This document shows, one piece after another, positions 51,218 through 59,510 of a stretch of DNA of 64,000 bases. This DNA is from CADEED01 sp043747875 (GTDB lineage Bacteria; Pseudomonadota; Gammaproteobacteria; Steroidobacterales; Steroidobacteraceae), in assembly GCA_043747875.1 (NCBI GenBank), contig JAYTOI010000003.1:62001-126000 (forward strand), given 5' to 3'. The notes under the pieces were generated by a model, which was not told where the DNA came from, searched no databases, and saw nothing but the letters and a program-made list of their open reading frames with translations. The translations under genes and the position numbers were made by a program. How positions within the stretch are numbered: position 1 is the stretch's first letter; every line of letters begins with the position of its first letter.

Positions 51218-52735
51218 ATGCTGATCGATGCCGAACAACTCGAAAGCGAATCCGGCATCGAAGCACAGGTAATCATCGTCGGCGGAGGTATGGCGGGCAT
51301 CCTGCTGGCGCGCGAGCTGGGCAACTCCGGCATCGACGTGGTGATTCTCGAGTCTGGCGCGCAGCAACCCGAACCCCGAGTGCAGGCCTTGTATCAGGGC
51401 AAGATGACATTGACGGGGCCGGGCAATCCGATCAGGGAACTCAATGCGTTTCCTCTGGCCTCGCGGGCGCGATACTTCGGGGGATCTGGAAATGTGTGGG
51501 GCGGAAAATGTGCGCCACTCGATCCCATCGATTTCGAGCAGCGTGACTGGGTGGCGCACTCCGGATGGCCGATGGATCGGGCGGCACTGGAGCCTTTCTA
51601 CGAGCGCGCCTGCAGTTTTCTCGATCTGCCGCGTTTTCAAGTGTCCGCACAGGCCATGTTGAAGGTGTCGGAACCATTGTTCGGCGAGCGCTCGTCGAAA
51701 TTCGTCGCGCGTCCGCGCGCCTTCTCGGCGTATTCCGGTGCTGTGCGTGACAACCGTTACGCGGATCTCAAAGAGTCGTTGCTGGCGCATCCGCGCGTGC
51801 GCGTCTATCTACACGCCAATCTCACGAGGATCAACCTGTCGGACGACGGGGAGTACGTCGCGTCGCTGCAAGTGCGTACGTTGAACGCCAGAAAGTTTCT
51901 GGCGCGGGCGAAGACCTATGTTCTCGCGACCGGTGGAATCGAAAATGTTCGCTTGCTGCTTGCTTCCAACGATGTTCATCCCAACGGCATCGGCAATCAC
52001 TCGGACTGGCTCGGCCGCGCGTTTCAGGGACACACGGTGATTTCGCAGGGAGCGCGCAGCTCGATCGCGCTCATGCGCGGGAACCAAGAGCTCGCCATCT
52101 ACAACAACAACCAGCGGGTGACGCCGCACGTCGTTCTGGGTCTCTCTGACACGGCGCAGCGTCGCAGCAAGGGCGTGAACTTCACGATGACGATGTCTGG
52201 CAACGCCACCCCTGAAGGTCCCGGTCTGGCCGTGCAAGCACTGGCAAGCGGCCTGGCAGGCGCCGCGGTCCATGCCAGCCGCCGCATCTATCTGATGCTC
52301 GAACACACGCCGAACCGCGAGAGCCGCGTGACCTTGATACCGGACGATCTCGATGCACTTCATGTACCCAAAGTACGCATCGACATGCGATACGGCGCAA
52401 CCGAATTCGAGCGTTTCGAATGGTTGGTGACCGCGCTTGCGAGCGAACTTGGGCTGCTGGCCGCGGGTCGTTTGCAATGGACGATCAAGCGTGAGCATCT
52501 CGTGCAATCCATGGACGAACCATCTCGCCATCACATGGGCGCGACCCGGATGTCACCGCGCGCGCGGGACGGTGTCGTCGACCAGGACTGCCGCGTTCAC
52601 GGCGTCCGAAACCTGTATATCGCAGGTTCGAGCGTATTTCCGACCAGCGGCATCGCCAATCCGACGCTGACCCTCCTGGCGCTGGCGTATCGCCTCTCCG
52701 ATCACCTCCGAAACTTGTCCGGGGCGAGCCCATGA
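51218..52735 (+). CDS. GMC-family FAD-dependent oxidoreductase (dehydrogenase subunit)
   Basis: 505 residues with an AGGAG ribosome site. FAD-binding IIVGGGMAGILLARELG near residue 18, ARYFGGSGNVWGGKCAP (flavin-contacting loop), VLATGGIENVRLLL, and the GMC C-terminal signature HHMGATRM with VHGVRNLYIAGSSVFPTSG and ANPTLTLLALAYRL; the HH at about 442 includes the likely catalytic His. The family oxidises alcohol groups of sugars, sterols or polyols. The overlap with a small Tat-like protein gene resembles bacterial membrane-linked sugar dehydrogenases, which work as catalytic plus small subunits. Confidence 0.9.
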   Translation: MLIDAEQLESESGIEAQVIIVGGGMAGILLARELGNSGIDVVILESGAQQPEPRVQALYQGKMTLTGPGNPIRELNAFPLASRARYFGGSGNVWGGKCAPLDPIDFEQRDWVAHSGWPMDRAALEPFYERACSFLDLPRFQVSAQAMLKVSEPLFGERSSKFVARPRAFSAYSGAVRDNRYADLKESLLAHPRVRVYLHANLTRINLSDDGEYVASLQVRTLNARKFLARAKTYVLATGGIENVRLLLASNDVHPNGIGNHSDWLGRAFQGHTVISQGARSSIALMRGNQELAIYNNNQRVTPHVVLGLSDTAQRRSKGVNFTMTMSGNATPEGPGLAVQALASGLAGAAVHASRRIYLMLEHTPNRESRVTLIPDDLDALHVPKVRIDMRYGATEFERFEWLVTALASELGLLAAGRLQWTIKREHLVQSMDEPSRHHMGATRMSPRARDGVVDQDCRVHGVRNLYIAGSSVFPTSGIANPTLTLLALAYRLSDHLRNLSGASP

Positions 52736-53091
52736 CCGCACCGAAGCTCGATCGCCGCCGGGTCATGCGGCTGATGCTGATGGCCGGGATTTTCGTCGAC
52801 GTTCCGCGCGTTTTCGCCAGCGCCGAATGCAGGCTTGGAATTCTCGAGGATATCGATGGGCAGTTCATCGCCCAGTTGGCGCGCGAGTTCCTTGCGACGG
52901 AGCCCGAAGAGGCACCATTGCGCGACCTCACAAAGCTGATCATGCGCGACGATGACGAGCAGCGAATCATCGGGGCGCTGCGCCGCTTGATCGAGGCGGA
53001 CTACAAGTCGAACCAGATCGTGAACCTTTCCGGGTGGTTCGTTTCACAGACCGAAGCCAGGGTTTTCGCCGTGCTCAGTCGTTGCGCCTGA
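52732..53091 (+). CDS. Small partner of the GMC oxidoreductase (gluconate-2-dehydrogenase subunit-3-like)
   Basis: 119 residues, ATGA overlap with the GMC gene. The N-terminus DRRRVMRLMLMAGIFVDVPRVFA resembles a twin-arginine-type leader, though only RRR and a weak hydrophobic core are present. The remainder is a small helical domain (QFIAQLAREFLATEPEEAPLRD, ALRRLIEADY, GWFVSQTEARVFAVL). Small subunits of FAD sugar dehydrogenases carry the export signal for the complex. This assignment rests on context and general pattern, not on a clear motif. Confidence 0.6.
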   Translation: MTAPKLDRRRVMRLMLMAGIFVDVPRVFASAECRLGILEDIDGQFIAQLAREFLATEPEEAPLRDLTKLIMRDDDEQRIIGALRRLIEADYKSNQIVNLSGWFVSQTEARVFAVLSRCA

Positions 53092-53128
53092 TCTCGGCCG
53101 CGTACCGAAAAGCGCTAACCATTGTTCT

Positions 53129-53147
53129 GCGCTGAATCATTCAGTGC
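53129..53147. terminator. Inverted repeat between convergent genes
   Basis: CTGAAT and ATTCAG flank a single C, extended by G/C pairs on both sides, in the 89-bp gap between convergent genes. No T run follows; weak bidirectional terminator candidate. Confidence 0.3.
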
Positions 53148-53180
53148 GCCCCGCCCTGGTCCTGTGCGTCGCTCTCGAGC

Positions 53181-53840
53181 TCAGCGCCTGGGTTGAATAT
53201 CCAGATTGCGAAACCAGCCTTCGGAGTTGTTACCCACCCACAGGCCAACTCGGCCGTCGAGGCGGTCGTTGAGCAAATCGATCGTGAGAGTCGGTGCGCT
53301 GGCATCGTTCACGAACACGCGCAGGTGCTTGGATTCGATCTCGAGGGTGAGGCGCACCCAGGATTCCGCTGCCACGGGCGTGGCGAGCCCCGCCTCGTAT
53401 TTACCTGGAAACTTCTCTCGCAATACGTCCCACGTATTGTCAGGCGCGGACATGTACTGCAATGAGCGGGCTTTTCTCGCGGGATCGGCAGCGTTGAAAT
53501 TGAACGGCCGCGTATACACCACGTCGAACAGATCGCGACCGCCGCCGTGAAATGCCAGACCCACGAAGCTGCGCTGCATGACATCAAGGCCGCGGACTTC
53601 AACGACTATGCGGCCCTGTTTGAAAGTCTGTCCGACGAGCCACGCAATGCCATCGTCCTTGGCGGCGTTCAGATGCGCTACGCCGCCTGGCTCGAACGAC
53701 AGCGTGCGGTTGACGACTTCATACGCCTCCGGCTGTTGCGGCAAACGTGCCACGTTTTGGGCGGTAGCCGAGTGGCCGATGATCGGGGCAATCAACAGAA
53801 GTGCGGCCGAAATGCGAACGAGCATGAAGGGTGAAGACAT
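53181..53840 (-). CDS. Exported concanavalin/LamG-like protein (DUF1080-like fold)
   Basis: 219 residues, GGAG ribosome site, signal peptide (ISAALLLIAPIIGHSATAQ). The mature domain shows the beta-sandwich pattern of 3-keto-disaccharide hydrolase-like or LamG proteins: FKQGRIVVEVRGLDVMQRSFVGLAFHGG, WVRLTLEIESKHLRVFV, DRLDGRVGLWVGNNSEGWFRNLDI (broken here between strands). It probably binds or cleaves a glycan in the periplasm; no catalytic residues can be named. It converges on the GMC pair. Confidence 0.7.
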   Translation of the reverse strand: MSSPFMLVRISAALLLIAPIIGHSATAQNVARLPQQPEAYEVVNRTLSFEPGGVAHLNAAKDDGIAWLVGQTFKQGRIVVEVRGLDVMQRSFVGLAFHGGGRDLFDVVYTRPFNFNAADPARKARSLQYMSAPDNTWDVLREKFPGKYEAGLATPVAAESWVRLTLEIESKHLRVFVNDASAPTLTIDLLNDRLDGRVGLWVGNNSEGWFRNLDIQPRR

Positions 53841-54144
53841 GGGTCAGAAGCTCCGGGGCGGAAGAGGTGGCTGTGGCTCGAACAGAATGCGCCAGTATGC
53901 TCGGACGCGCGCCGGAAGCTCGAGTTCCATCAACCGTGTCTGTTCCAACAGCGACCGTCAGCTCGATGGCGGGACTTTGCCACGGAGTGTGCAGGTCGCC
54001 GTGGCGTACGCGACGGGGAATCGGCGCCCGTGCATCGGCCTTCGTGAGCACGATACGAGCTCGAGAGGGGCCGGTCTGAGCCTGCACCTGCACCGCACCG
54101 GTACAGAAAAGGGCGCCGGCGAGTATTGGAAACCATGTTCGCAT
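53719..54144 (-). CDS. Doubtful exported ORF in the gap before pgm
   Basis: A frame starting MRTWFPILAGALFCTGAVQV with a convincing signal peptide, continuing for about 140 residues of Arg/Thr/His-rich sequence without recognisable structure, and overlapping the concanavalin-like gene by 122 bp in another frame. It may be a real small exported protein that ends earlier, or the remains of a damaged gene. Otherwise the 395-bp stretch from 53841 to 54235 contains only a hairpin. Confidence 0.28.
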   Translation of the reverse strand: MRTWFPILAGALFCTGAVQVQAQTGPSRARIVLTKADARAPIPRRVRHGDLHTPWQSPAIELTVAVGTDTVDGTRASGARPSILAHSVRATATSSAPELLTHVFTLHARSHFGRTSVDCPDHRPLGYRPKRGTFAATAGGV

Positions 54145-54150
54145 CATGAA

Positions 54151-54172
54151 TGCCACGATGCGCCTCGTGGCA
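54151..54172 (-). terminator. Terminator hairpin downstream of pgm
   Basis: TGCCACGA and TCGTGGCA form a perfect 8-bp stem with a six-base loop, 64 bp after the pgm stop (minus strand). On the plus strand it is followed by AAAG; on the minus strand by TTCATG. A reasonable end for the ackA-to-pgm transcript, though the T run is short. Confidence 0.4.
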
Positions 54173-54235
54173 AAAGCGTCGCAGACACCGCAGGCTCACG
54201 CCCGCGCCGCCGACCAGGTCACTGACCGTCCTGTT

Positions 54236-55897
54236 TCAGATCGCGGCCGCAAACGCGGCACCGACGATCTCCTGTGCCTGTTGCTGGATGCGACGCAAGT
54301 GGTCGTCACCGAGAAAGCTCTCCGCGTATATCTTGTAGACATCTTCGGTGCCCGAAGGCCGCGCGGCAAACCAGCCGTTTTCCGTAATGACCTTCAATCC
54401 GCCAATGGATGCGTCATTGCCGGGCGCGTGGGTCAGAATCGACCGGATGGCCTCGCCGGCCAGTTCGGTGGACCTGATCTGTGTGGTGGTCAGCCGCGAC
54501 AACAATTTCTTTTGTTCCGGCGTGGCCGGCGCGTCGATGCGTTCGAAACGAGACTGACCGTGTTCGCGCGTGAGCTCGCGATACGCTTCGCCAGGATCGC
54601 GACCCGTACGTGCGGTGATCTCGGCCGACAAGAGTGCAGGAACGATGCCGTCCTTGTCCGTCGTCCAGACTGTGCCGTCCTTGCGCAGGAATGCCGCGCC
54701 CGCACTCTCCTCGCCGGCGAAACCGAGCGAGCCGTCGAACAGCCCGTCCACGAACCACTTGAAACCGACGGGTACTTCATGGAGACGGCGGGCGAGCTTC
54801 GCGGCGATCCGGTCGATCATGCTGCTGCTGACGACGGTCTTGCCGATACCGGCATCCGCGCGCCATCCCGCCCTGTGCCTGATTAGATAGTCCACGGCGG
54901 CCGATAGATAGTGATTGGGCGGCAACAACCCGGCGCTGCGGGTCACAATGCCGTGCCGGTCGTGGTCGGGGTCACACGCGAACGAAATATCGAAGCGATC
55001 CCGGAGGCCGATCAGGCCCTGCATCGCGTGACGCGAGGAGGGGTCCATGCGAATCCTGCCGTCCCAATCCAGCGGCATGAATCGAAAGGTGGCATCGACG
55101 GCATCGTTGACCACGGTGAGGTCGAGCCGGTAGCGCTCGGCGATGGCCGGCCAGTAGTGCACGCCGGCGCCGCCGAGGGGATCCACGCCCATGCGCAGAT
55201 TCGCAGCGCGGATCGAATCCATGTCGATGACGTCGTCCAGGTCCGAGACATAAGAGTCGAGGTAGTCGTGCCGATGCGTGGTCGCGGCGCCGCGCGCCTT
55301 GGCAAACGACATCCTCGACACACCGCTCACATTTTCCGCGAGCAGCCGATTGCTGTCCGCCTCTATCCATTGCGTGATCCCGGCATCTGCCGGTCCGCCG
55401 TTCGGTGGGTTGTATTTGAAGCCGCCGCTTTCCGGCGGGTTGTGAGAGGGCGTGATCACGATTCCGTCTGCGAGACCGCTGGTGCGTCCGCGGTTGTACT
55501 TGAGGATCGCGTGCGAGATCGCGGGTGTCGGTGTGTACTCGTCGTGCGCCGCGATCATCGTGTCGACACCGTTGCCCGCCAGGACTTCCAGCGCGGTGGC
55601 GAACGCCGATGTCGACAGCGCATGCGTGTCGAAGCCCAGAAACAGCGGCCCTGTGATGCCCTGTTGTCTGCGATGACTGCAGATGGCCTGCGTCATTGCC
55701 AGCACATGCGCTTCGTTGAAACTGCTCTCGAAGGAAGTGCCGCGATGTCCCGAGGTGCCGAACGCCACTCGCTGTGCGGCGACGGTGGGATCAGGGCTTT
55801 CGCTGTAGTACGCGGTGATCAACTTCGGCAGGTCGACCAGGAGATTTTGCGGAGCGGGTTCGCCCGCCAGCGGGTTTGCATTCATGGGTGCCGACAT
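54236..55897 (-). CDS. pgm: Phosphoglucomutase (alpha-D-glucose phosphate-specific)
   Basis: 553 residues (549 if the ATG at 55885, which overlaps the HAD stop by 4 bp, is used), close to the usual 546 of E. coli Pgm. The N-terminus carries VAFGTSGHRGTSFESSFNE, the active-site Ser lies in DGIVITPSHNPPESGGFKYNPP, the metal loop is CDPDHDRHGI, and the sugar-binding GEESAGAAFLRKDGTVWTTDKDG is broken only by normal family variation. The enzyme interconverts glucose 1- and 6-phosphate. It is the last gene of a five-gene operon with phosphoketolase and acetate kinase. Confidence 0.95.
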   Translation of the reverse strand: MSAPMNANPLAGEPAPQNLLVDLPKLITAYYSESPDPTVAAQRVAFGTSGHRGTSFESSFNEAHVLAMTQAICSHRRQQGITGPLFLGFDTHALSTSAFATALEVLAGNGVDTMIAAHDEYTPTPAISHAILKYNRGRTSGLADGIVITPSHNPPESGGFKYNPPNGGPADAGITQWIEADSNRLLAENVSGVSRMSFAKARGAATTHRHDYLDSYVSDLDDVIDMDSIRAANLRMGVDPLGGAGVHYWPAIAERYRLDLTVVNDAVDATFRFMPLDWDGRIRMDPSSRHAMQGLIGLRDRFDISFACDPDHDRHGIVTRSAGLLPPNHYLSAAVDYLIRHRAGWRADAGIGKTVVSSSMIDRIAAKLARRLHEVPVGFKWFVDGLFDGSLGFAGEESAGAAFLRKDGTVWTTDKDGIVPALLSAEITARTGRDPGEAYRELTREHGQSRFERIDAPATPEQKKLLSRLTTTQIRSTELAGEAIRSILTHAPGNDASIGGLKVITENGWFAARPSGTEDVYKIYAESFLGDDHLRRIQQQAQEIVGAAFAAAI

Positions 55898-56601
55898 TTT
55901 CGCTCCGTTGGCGCATGTGCGGCCACCGCCGCTTCGAGCACAGTCGAAAAATCGTACTGGGCGAGATCTCCGATCCGCTCAACGGTCAGGTCGGCGGCAC
56001 GGCAACCGGAATTGCTCGCGGCATCCAGGGCGTAATGGCCCTGACGCGGCCAGATCGTCACGAGCCTGGTTCCCAGAGTCGCCTTCATCGACGCGAGGAT
56101 GCGCAGCTTGTCGTCGATCATCACGTAGCGTCGCGCGGGATAACGCTGCATCACGTCATCCAGCATCGTTTCCTTGTGTATATAGATGAGTACGCGACCA
56201 TCAACCGCGTCCGACAGCCCGGAGCGCTGCAGTTTTCGCGCTTGCAACACGATGTCGCCGTCCGAAAGGATAGCGGTCGTTCCCCACTGGCTGCAATGCG
56301 CGAGGGCGTTGAGCGCGCCTGCAAAAACGCGGCTCGCGAATGGATAGTCCAGCAGGAAAGAAGACAATTGCGCCAGGCGCGGATCGCCTTGTGCACCGAG
56401 CCGAAAACGCTGCGCCGCGCCCAGGTAATCGGCGTACCCCAACTCGGCGCGTAGCTGGTCGTAAAGCGCCCAATACCGGGCACTGCCGGCGCGGCCGAAC
56501 TCGCGCTCGAGGAACGCGTCCAGATCGTCGCGGACGCGGTCGTTGTCGAGCAGCGTATTGTCACAGTCGAAGAAGAAGAGCGTGTCGTGCTGCGTTTTCA
56601 T
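55882..56601 (-). CDS. HAD-superfamily phosphatase
   Basis: 239 residues from the ATG at 56601, overlapping the ATPase stop by 4 bp. Motif I is FFFDCDNTLLDND with the nucleophile Asp, motif II ILSDGD, the Lys lies further on, and motif IV is YVMIDDKLRI. A helical cap (about 25-110) contains FLEREFGRAGSARYW. HAD enzymes of this size remove phosphate from small metabolites. In this operon a sugar-phosphate substrate is plausible but unproven. Confidence 0.8.
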   Translation of the reverse strand: MKTQHDTLFFFDCDNTLLDNDRVRDDLDAFLEREFGRAGSARYWALYDQLRAELGYADYLGAAQRFRLGAQGDPRLAQLSSFLLDYPFASRVFAGALNALAHCSQWGTTAILSDGDIVLQARKLQRSGLSDAVDGRVLIYIHKETMLDDVMQRYPARRYVMIDDKLRILASMKATLGTRLVTIWPRQGHYALDAASNSGCRAADLTVERIGDLAQYDFSTVLEAAVAAHAPTERKCRHP

Positions 56602-59510
56602 GTCGACCTCGATCGAGCAGGAGAGCTGTCCTCGATTGCCGCGGCATGAGCGCGTTCCACCAGCTTGCGCAGCTCGCCGAACCACAATACAGCGCTGGCC
56701 ATCGCGATGCAGACCAGCCACTGGTCGATTGCCAGCGGCGAGGTGCCGAAAGCGAGGTTGAGGAAGCCGAGGTTGACGACCGCCACTTGCAGCAGAGCAG
56801 ACAGCCCGATGGCGCCCCACAGCCACGGATTTTCGAACAGATTGGCAAAGGCGCTCGCAGTATCCGAGCGTGCGTGCAGACATGTGAACAGGCTCGCGAA
56901 GACCAACGTGGTGAAACCGGCGGTTCGCGCGGCGGCGATGTCGCCCGAGCCTTCGAGCAGCCCACCTGGCAGATAGGCGTCCATCGTCAGCAGCGTCACG
57001 ATCGCGGTGACCGTGCCGACCTGCATCACGTCCAGCCACATCCGCCCGTCGATGACACGCCGCTGCGGCGGCCGCGGCTTGCGATTCATGAGGTCCGCAG
57101 CGGGCGGGTCCAGGCCCATTGCCAGCGCCGGCCCGGTGTCGGTGATGAGGTTGATCCACAGGAGCTGGGTCGCGAGCAACGGCAGCACGACTTCCCCGGT
57201 GGACCCTGAGAGCCCGATCACGCTCGCGCCGATCACGCCGAAAAACACGGTCAGCACCTCGCCCATGTTCGAACACAGCAGGTAGCGCAGGAACTTTCGG
57301 ATGTTGTCGAAAATGCCGCGGCCCTCGCGCACCGCCTGGACAATGGTGGCGAAGTTGTCGTCGGCGAGGATCATCTTGGCCGCTTCCTTGGCCACCTCGG
57401 TCCCGGTTCTGCCCATGGCGATGCCAATGTCCGCCGATTTGAGCGCAGGTGCATCGTTGACTCCGTCGCCGGTCATGGCGACCACGTTTCCGGCCGCGCG
57501 CAGGGCGGCGACGATGCGAAGCTTGTTGGCAGGGGATACGCGGGCGAACACGGATGTCTCACGCACAATGTGGGCGAAGGTGACATCGTCGAGCGCGTCG
57601 AGCTCGCGTCCCGTCAGCGCGTCCTTGCCGGGTTCGACGATGCCGAGGTCTGCGGCGATTCGGGCGGCGTTGCGCGGGTGATCTCCAGTAATCATGATCA
57701 CTCGAATTCCGGCGCGCCGGGCTTCGGCTATGGCCACCGCCGCCTCGCTGCGCGGCGGATCGATGATGCCCACGGTGCCGACGAAGATCAGATCGTGTTC
57801 GAGCGCGTCTTCGGGGGCATCTGCAAAGGCGGTCGATTCAGCCGGATTCAGCGGTCGATAGGCCACCGCCAGTGTGCGCAGGGCGTCGTCGGTCAGCGTA
57901 TCGACGTCGGCAAGGATTCGCGCCCGCGACGTTTCGTCGAGTGCAACGACCTCGAGGCCCCGCCGCAACCGCGAACAGTGCCGCAGCACCACTTCCGGCG
58001 CGCCCTTGGTGATGACGACGATCTGGTCGCCGTGTTCGTGGTCGCGTTCGACCGTCGACATCATCTTGCGCTCGGACGTGAACGGCACTTCGGCGATCCG
58101 CTGGAAGCGCTGCTCGCGCCGCTCGGTGACACCGAGCTTTCGTTCGGCCACCAGGAATGCGGCCTCGGTGGGATCGCCGTGAATCTCCCATGAACCATCG
58201 TGTTTCGATCCCAGCCTGGCGTTACCGGCGAGGCTGCCGCCGCTGAGCACCGCGATTTGCTCGGCGCGCAGCGCGCCAGCGGTATGCGCGTCGCCTGGTC
58301 CAGAACCGCAGGGCTTGACCTCCCCATCCGGCGCGTAGCCGACACCTGTGATTTCCGTGCTTCCCGAGGCCGTCACCACCCGCACGATGGTCATCTCCGC
58401 GCGCGTCAAGGTGCCGGTCTTGTCGGAGGCGATGACGGATGCGGATCCGAGCGTTTCCACCGACGCGAGATTCTTCACGATGGCGTTGTGCCTGGCCATT
58501 CGTTGCACTCCGAGGGCGAGAACCAGGGACAGGATGGCCGGCAGCCCCTCGGGCACGGCCGCGACCGCCAGCGACACGCCCAGCAGCAACACGTCGACCA
58601 CGTCGCCGACACCGCGAATGTCGGAGATCAGAAGGACGGTGGCCACGACCACGACCGAGATGCCGATCACGACGATGCCCAGCAATCTTCCGATGCGTGA
58701 GATTTCCTGCTGCAGCGGAGTCGGCGTCTCCGCCGTCGCCTCCAGCATCGCGGCAATCGACCCGATCTCCGTGTCCATGCCGGTGGCGGTTACCACCGCG
58801 CGCCCGGCGCCCTGCGCGACGGCGGTACCCTTGAAAATCATGTTCAGCCGATCGCCAAGTGCCGCGGCATTTGGGAGCGTCGCGACATCTTTGAGTACCG
58901 ATTCGCTCTCGCCAGTCAACGACGACTCCTGCATCCGCAGAGAGGTGGCTTCGAACAGGCGCGCGTCCGCTGCCACGGCGTCGCCTTCGGCGAGCACCAG
59001 AACATCGCCACGCACTACTTCGCGGCTCGGGACACGGATCGTCTTTCCATCCCGTATCACCGAACAGGTGGCCGCCGTCATCCGCGCCAGGGCAGCCACT
59101 GCTTCCTCGGCCTTGGATTGCTGCGCATAGCCCAGGACGCCGTTGATCAGCACCACCAGTGTGATGACGATGGCGTCCATCGGCCAGCCCACGCGCCCCT
59201 CGACGCCCCAGGCAACGAGCGCGATGACGACCGCGGCGACCAGCAGGTAAACGAGCGGGTCCTGAAAATGGGCCAGAACCCGACGCCACCGCGCGCGACG
59301 CGGCGCGGGCCGAAGTGTGTTAGGTCCATGAGTCGCCAGCCGGTGCGCGGCCTCCTGTGCGGAGATCCCGGTTTCGAGATTCGTGCCGAGTGCGCGTGCT
59401 ACCGCATCGGCGGCTGCCAGGTGAGCCGGATTCGTTGCGGACCCCGGCGCAGCGGCAGTCTGGCCCTCTCGGCCAGAACCTCGGCGTCGTGTGGTCGCAA
59501 TGCGCGTCAT
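56598..59510 (-). CDS. P2-type cation-transporting ATPase (PMA1/Ca2+-ATPase-like)
   Basis: 970 residues from the ATG at 59510, which overlaps the phosphoketolase stop by 4 bp; an upstream ATG (59546) is less likely. All P-type signatures are present: N-terminal cation-ATPase domain, SLTGESE, phosphorylation site SDKTGTLTRAE, KGAPEVVLRHCSRLR, TGDHPRNAARIAADLG and TGDGVNDAPALKSADIGIAMG. Ten membrane helices are expected, with PEGLPAILSLVLALG in helix 4, as in Ca2+ pumps. Transported ion is not certain: Ca2+, Mg2+ or H+. Confidence 0.92.
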   Translation of the reverse strand: MTRIATTRRRGSGREGQTAAAPGSATNPAHLAAADAVARALGTNLETGISAQEAAHRLATHGPNTLRPAPRRARWRRVLAHFQDPLVYLLVAAVVIALVAWGVEGRVGWPMDAIVITLVVLINGVLGYAQQSKAEEAVAALARMTAATCSVIRDGKTIRVPSREVVRGDVLVLAEGDAVAADARLFEATSLRMQESSLTGESESVLKDVATLPNAAALGDRLNMIFKGTAVAQGAGRAVVTATGMDTEIGSIAAMLEATAETPTPLQQEISRIGRLLGIVVIGISVVVVATVLLISDIRGVGDVVDVLLLGVSLAVAAVPEGLPAILSLVLALGVQRMARHNAIVKNLASVETLGSASVIASDKTGTLTRAEMTIVRVVTASGSTEITGVGYAPDGEVKPCGSGPGDAHTAGALRAEQIAVLSGGSLAGNARLGSKHDGSWEIHGDPTEAAFLVAERKLGVTERREQRFQRIAEVPFTSERKMMSTVERDHEHGDQIVVITKGAPEVVLRHCSRLRRGLEVVALDETSRARILADVDTLTDDALRTLAVAYRPLNPAESTAFADAPEDALEHDLIFVGTVGIIDPPRSEAAVAIAEARRAGIRVIMITGDHPRNAARIAADLGIVEPGKDALTGRELDALDDVTFAHIVRETSVFARVSPANKLRIVAALRAAGNVVAMTGDGVNDAPALKSADIGIAMGRTGTEVAKEAAKMILADDNFATIVQAVREGRGIFDNIRKFLRYLLCSNMGEVLTVFFGVIGASVIGLSGSTGEVVLPLLATQLLWINLITDTGPALAMGLDPPAADLMNRKPRPPQRRVIDGRMWLDVMQVGTVTAIVTLLTMDAYLPGGLLEGSGDIAAARTAGFTTLVFASLFTCLHARSDTASAFANLFENPWLWGAIGLSALLQVAVVNLGFLNLAFGTSPLAIDQWLVCIAMASAVLWFGELRKLVERAHAAAIEDSSPARSRST

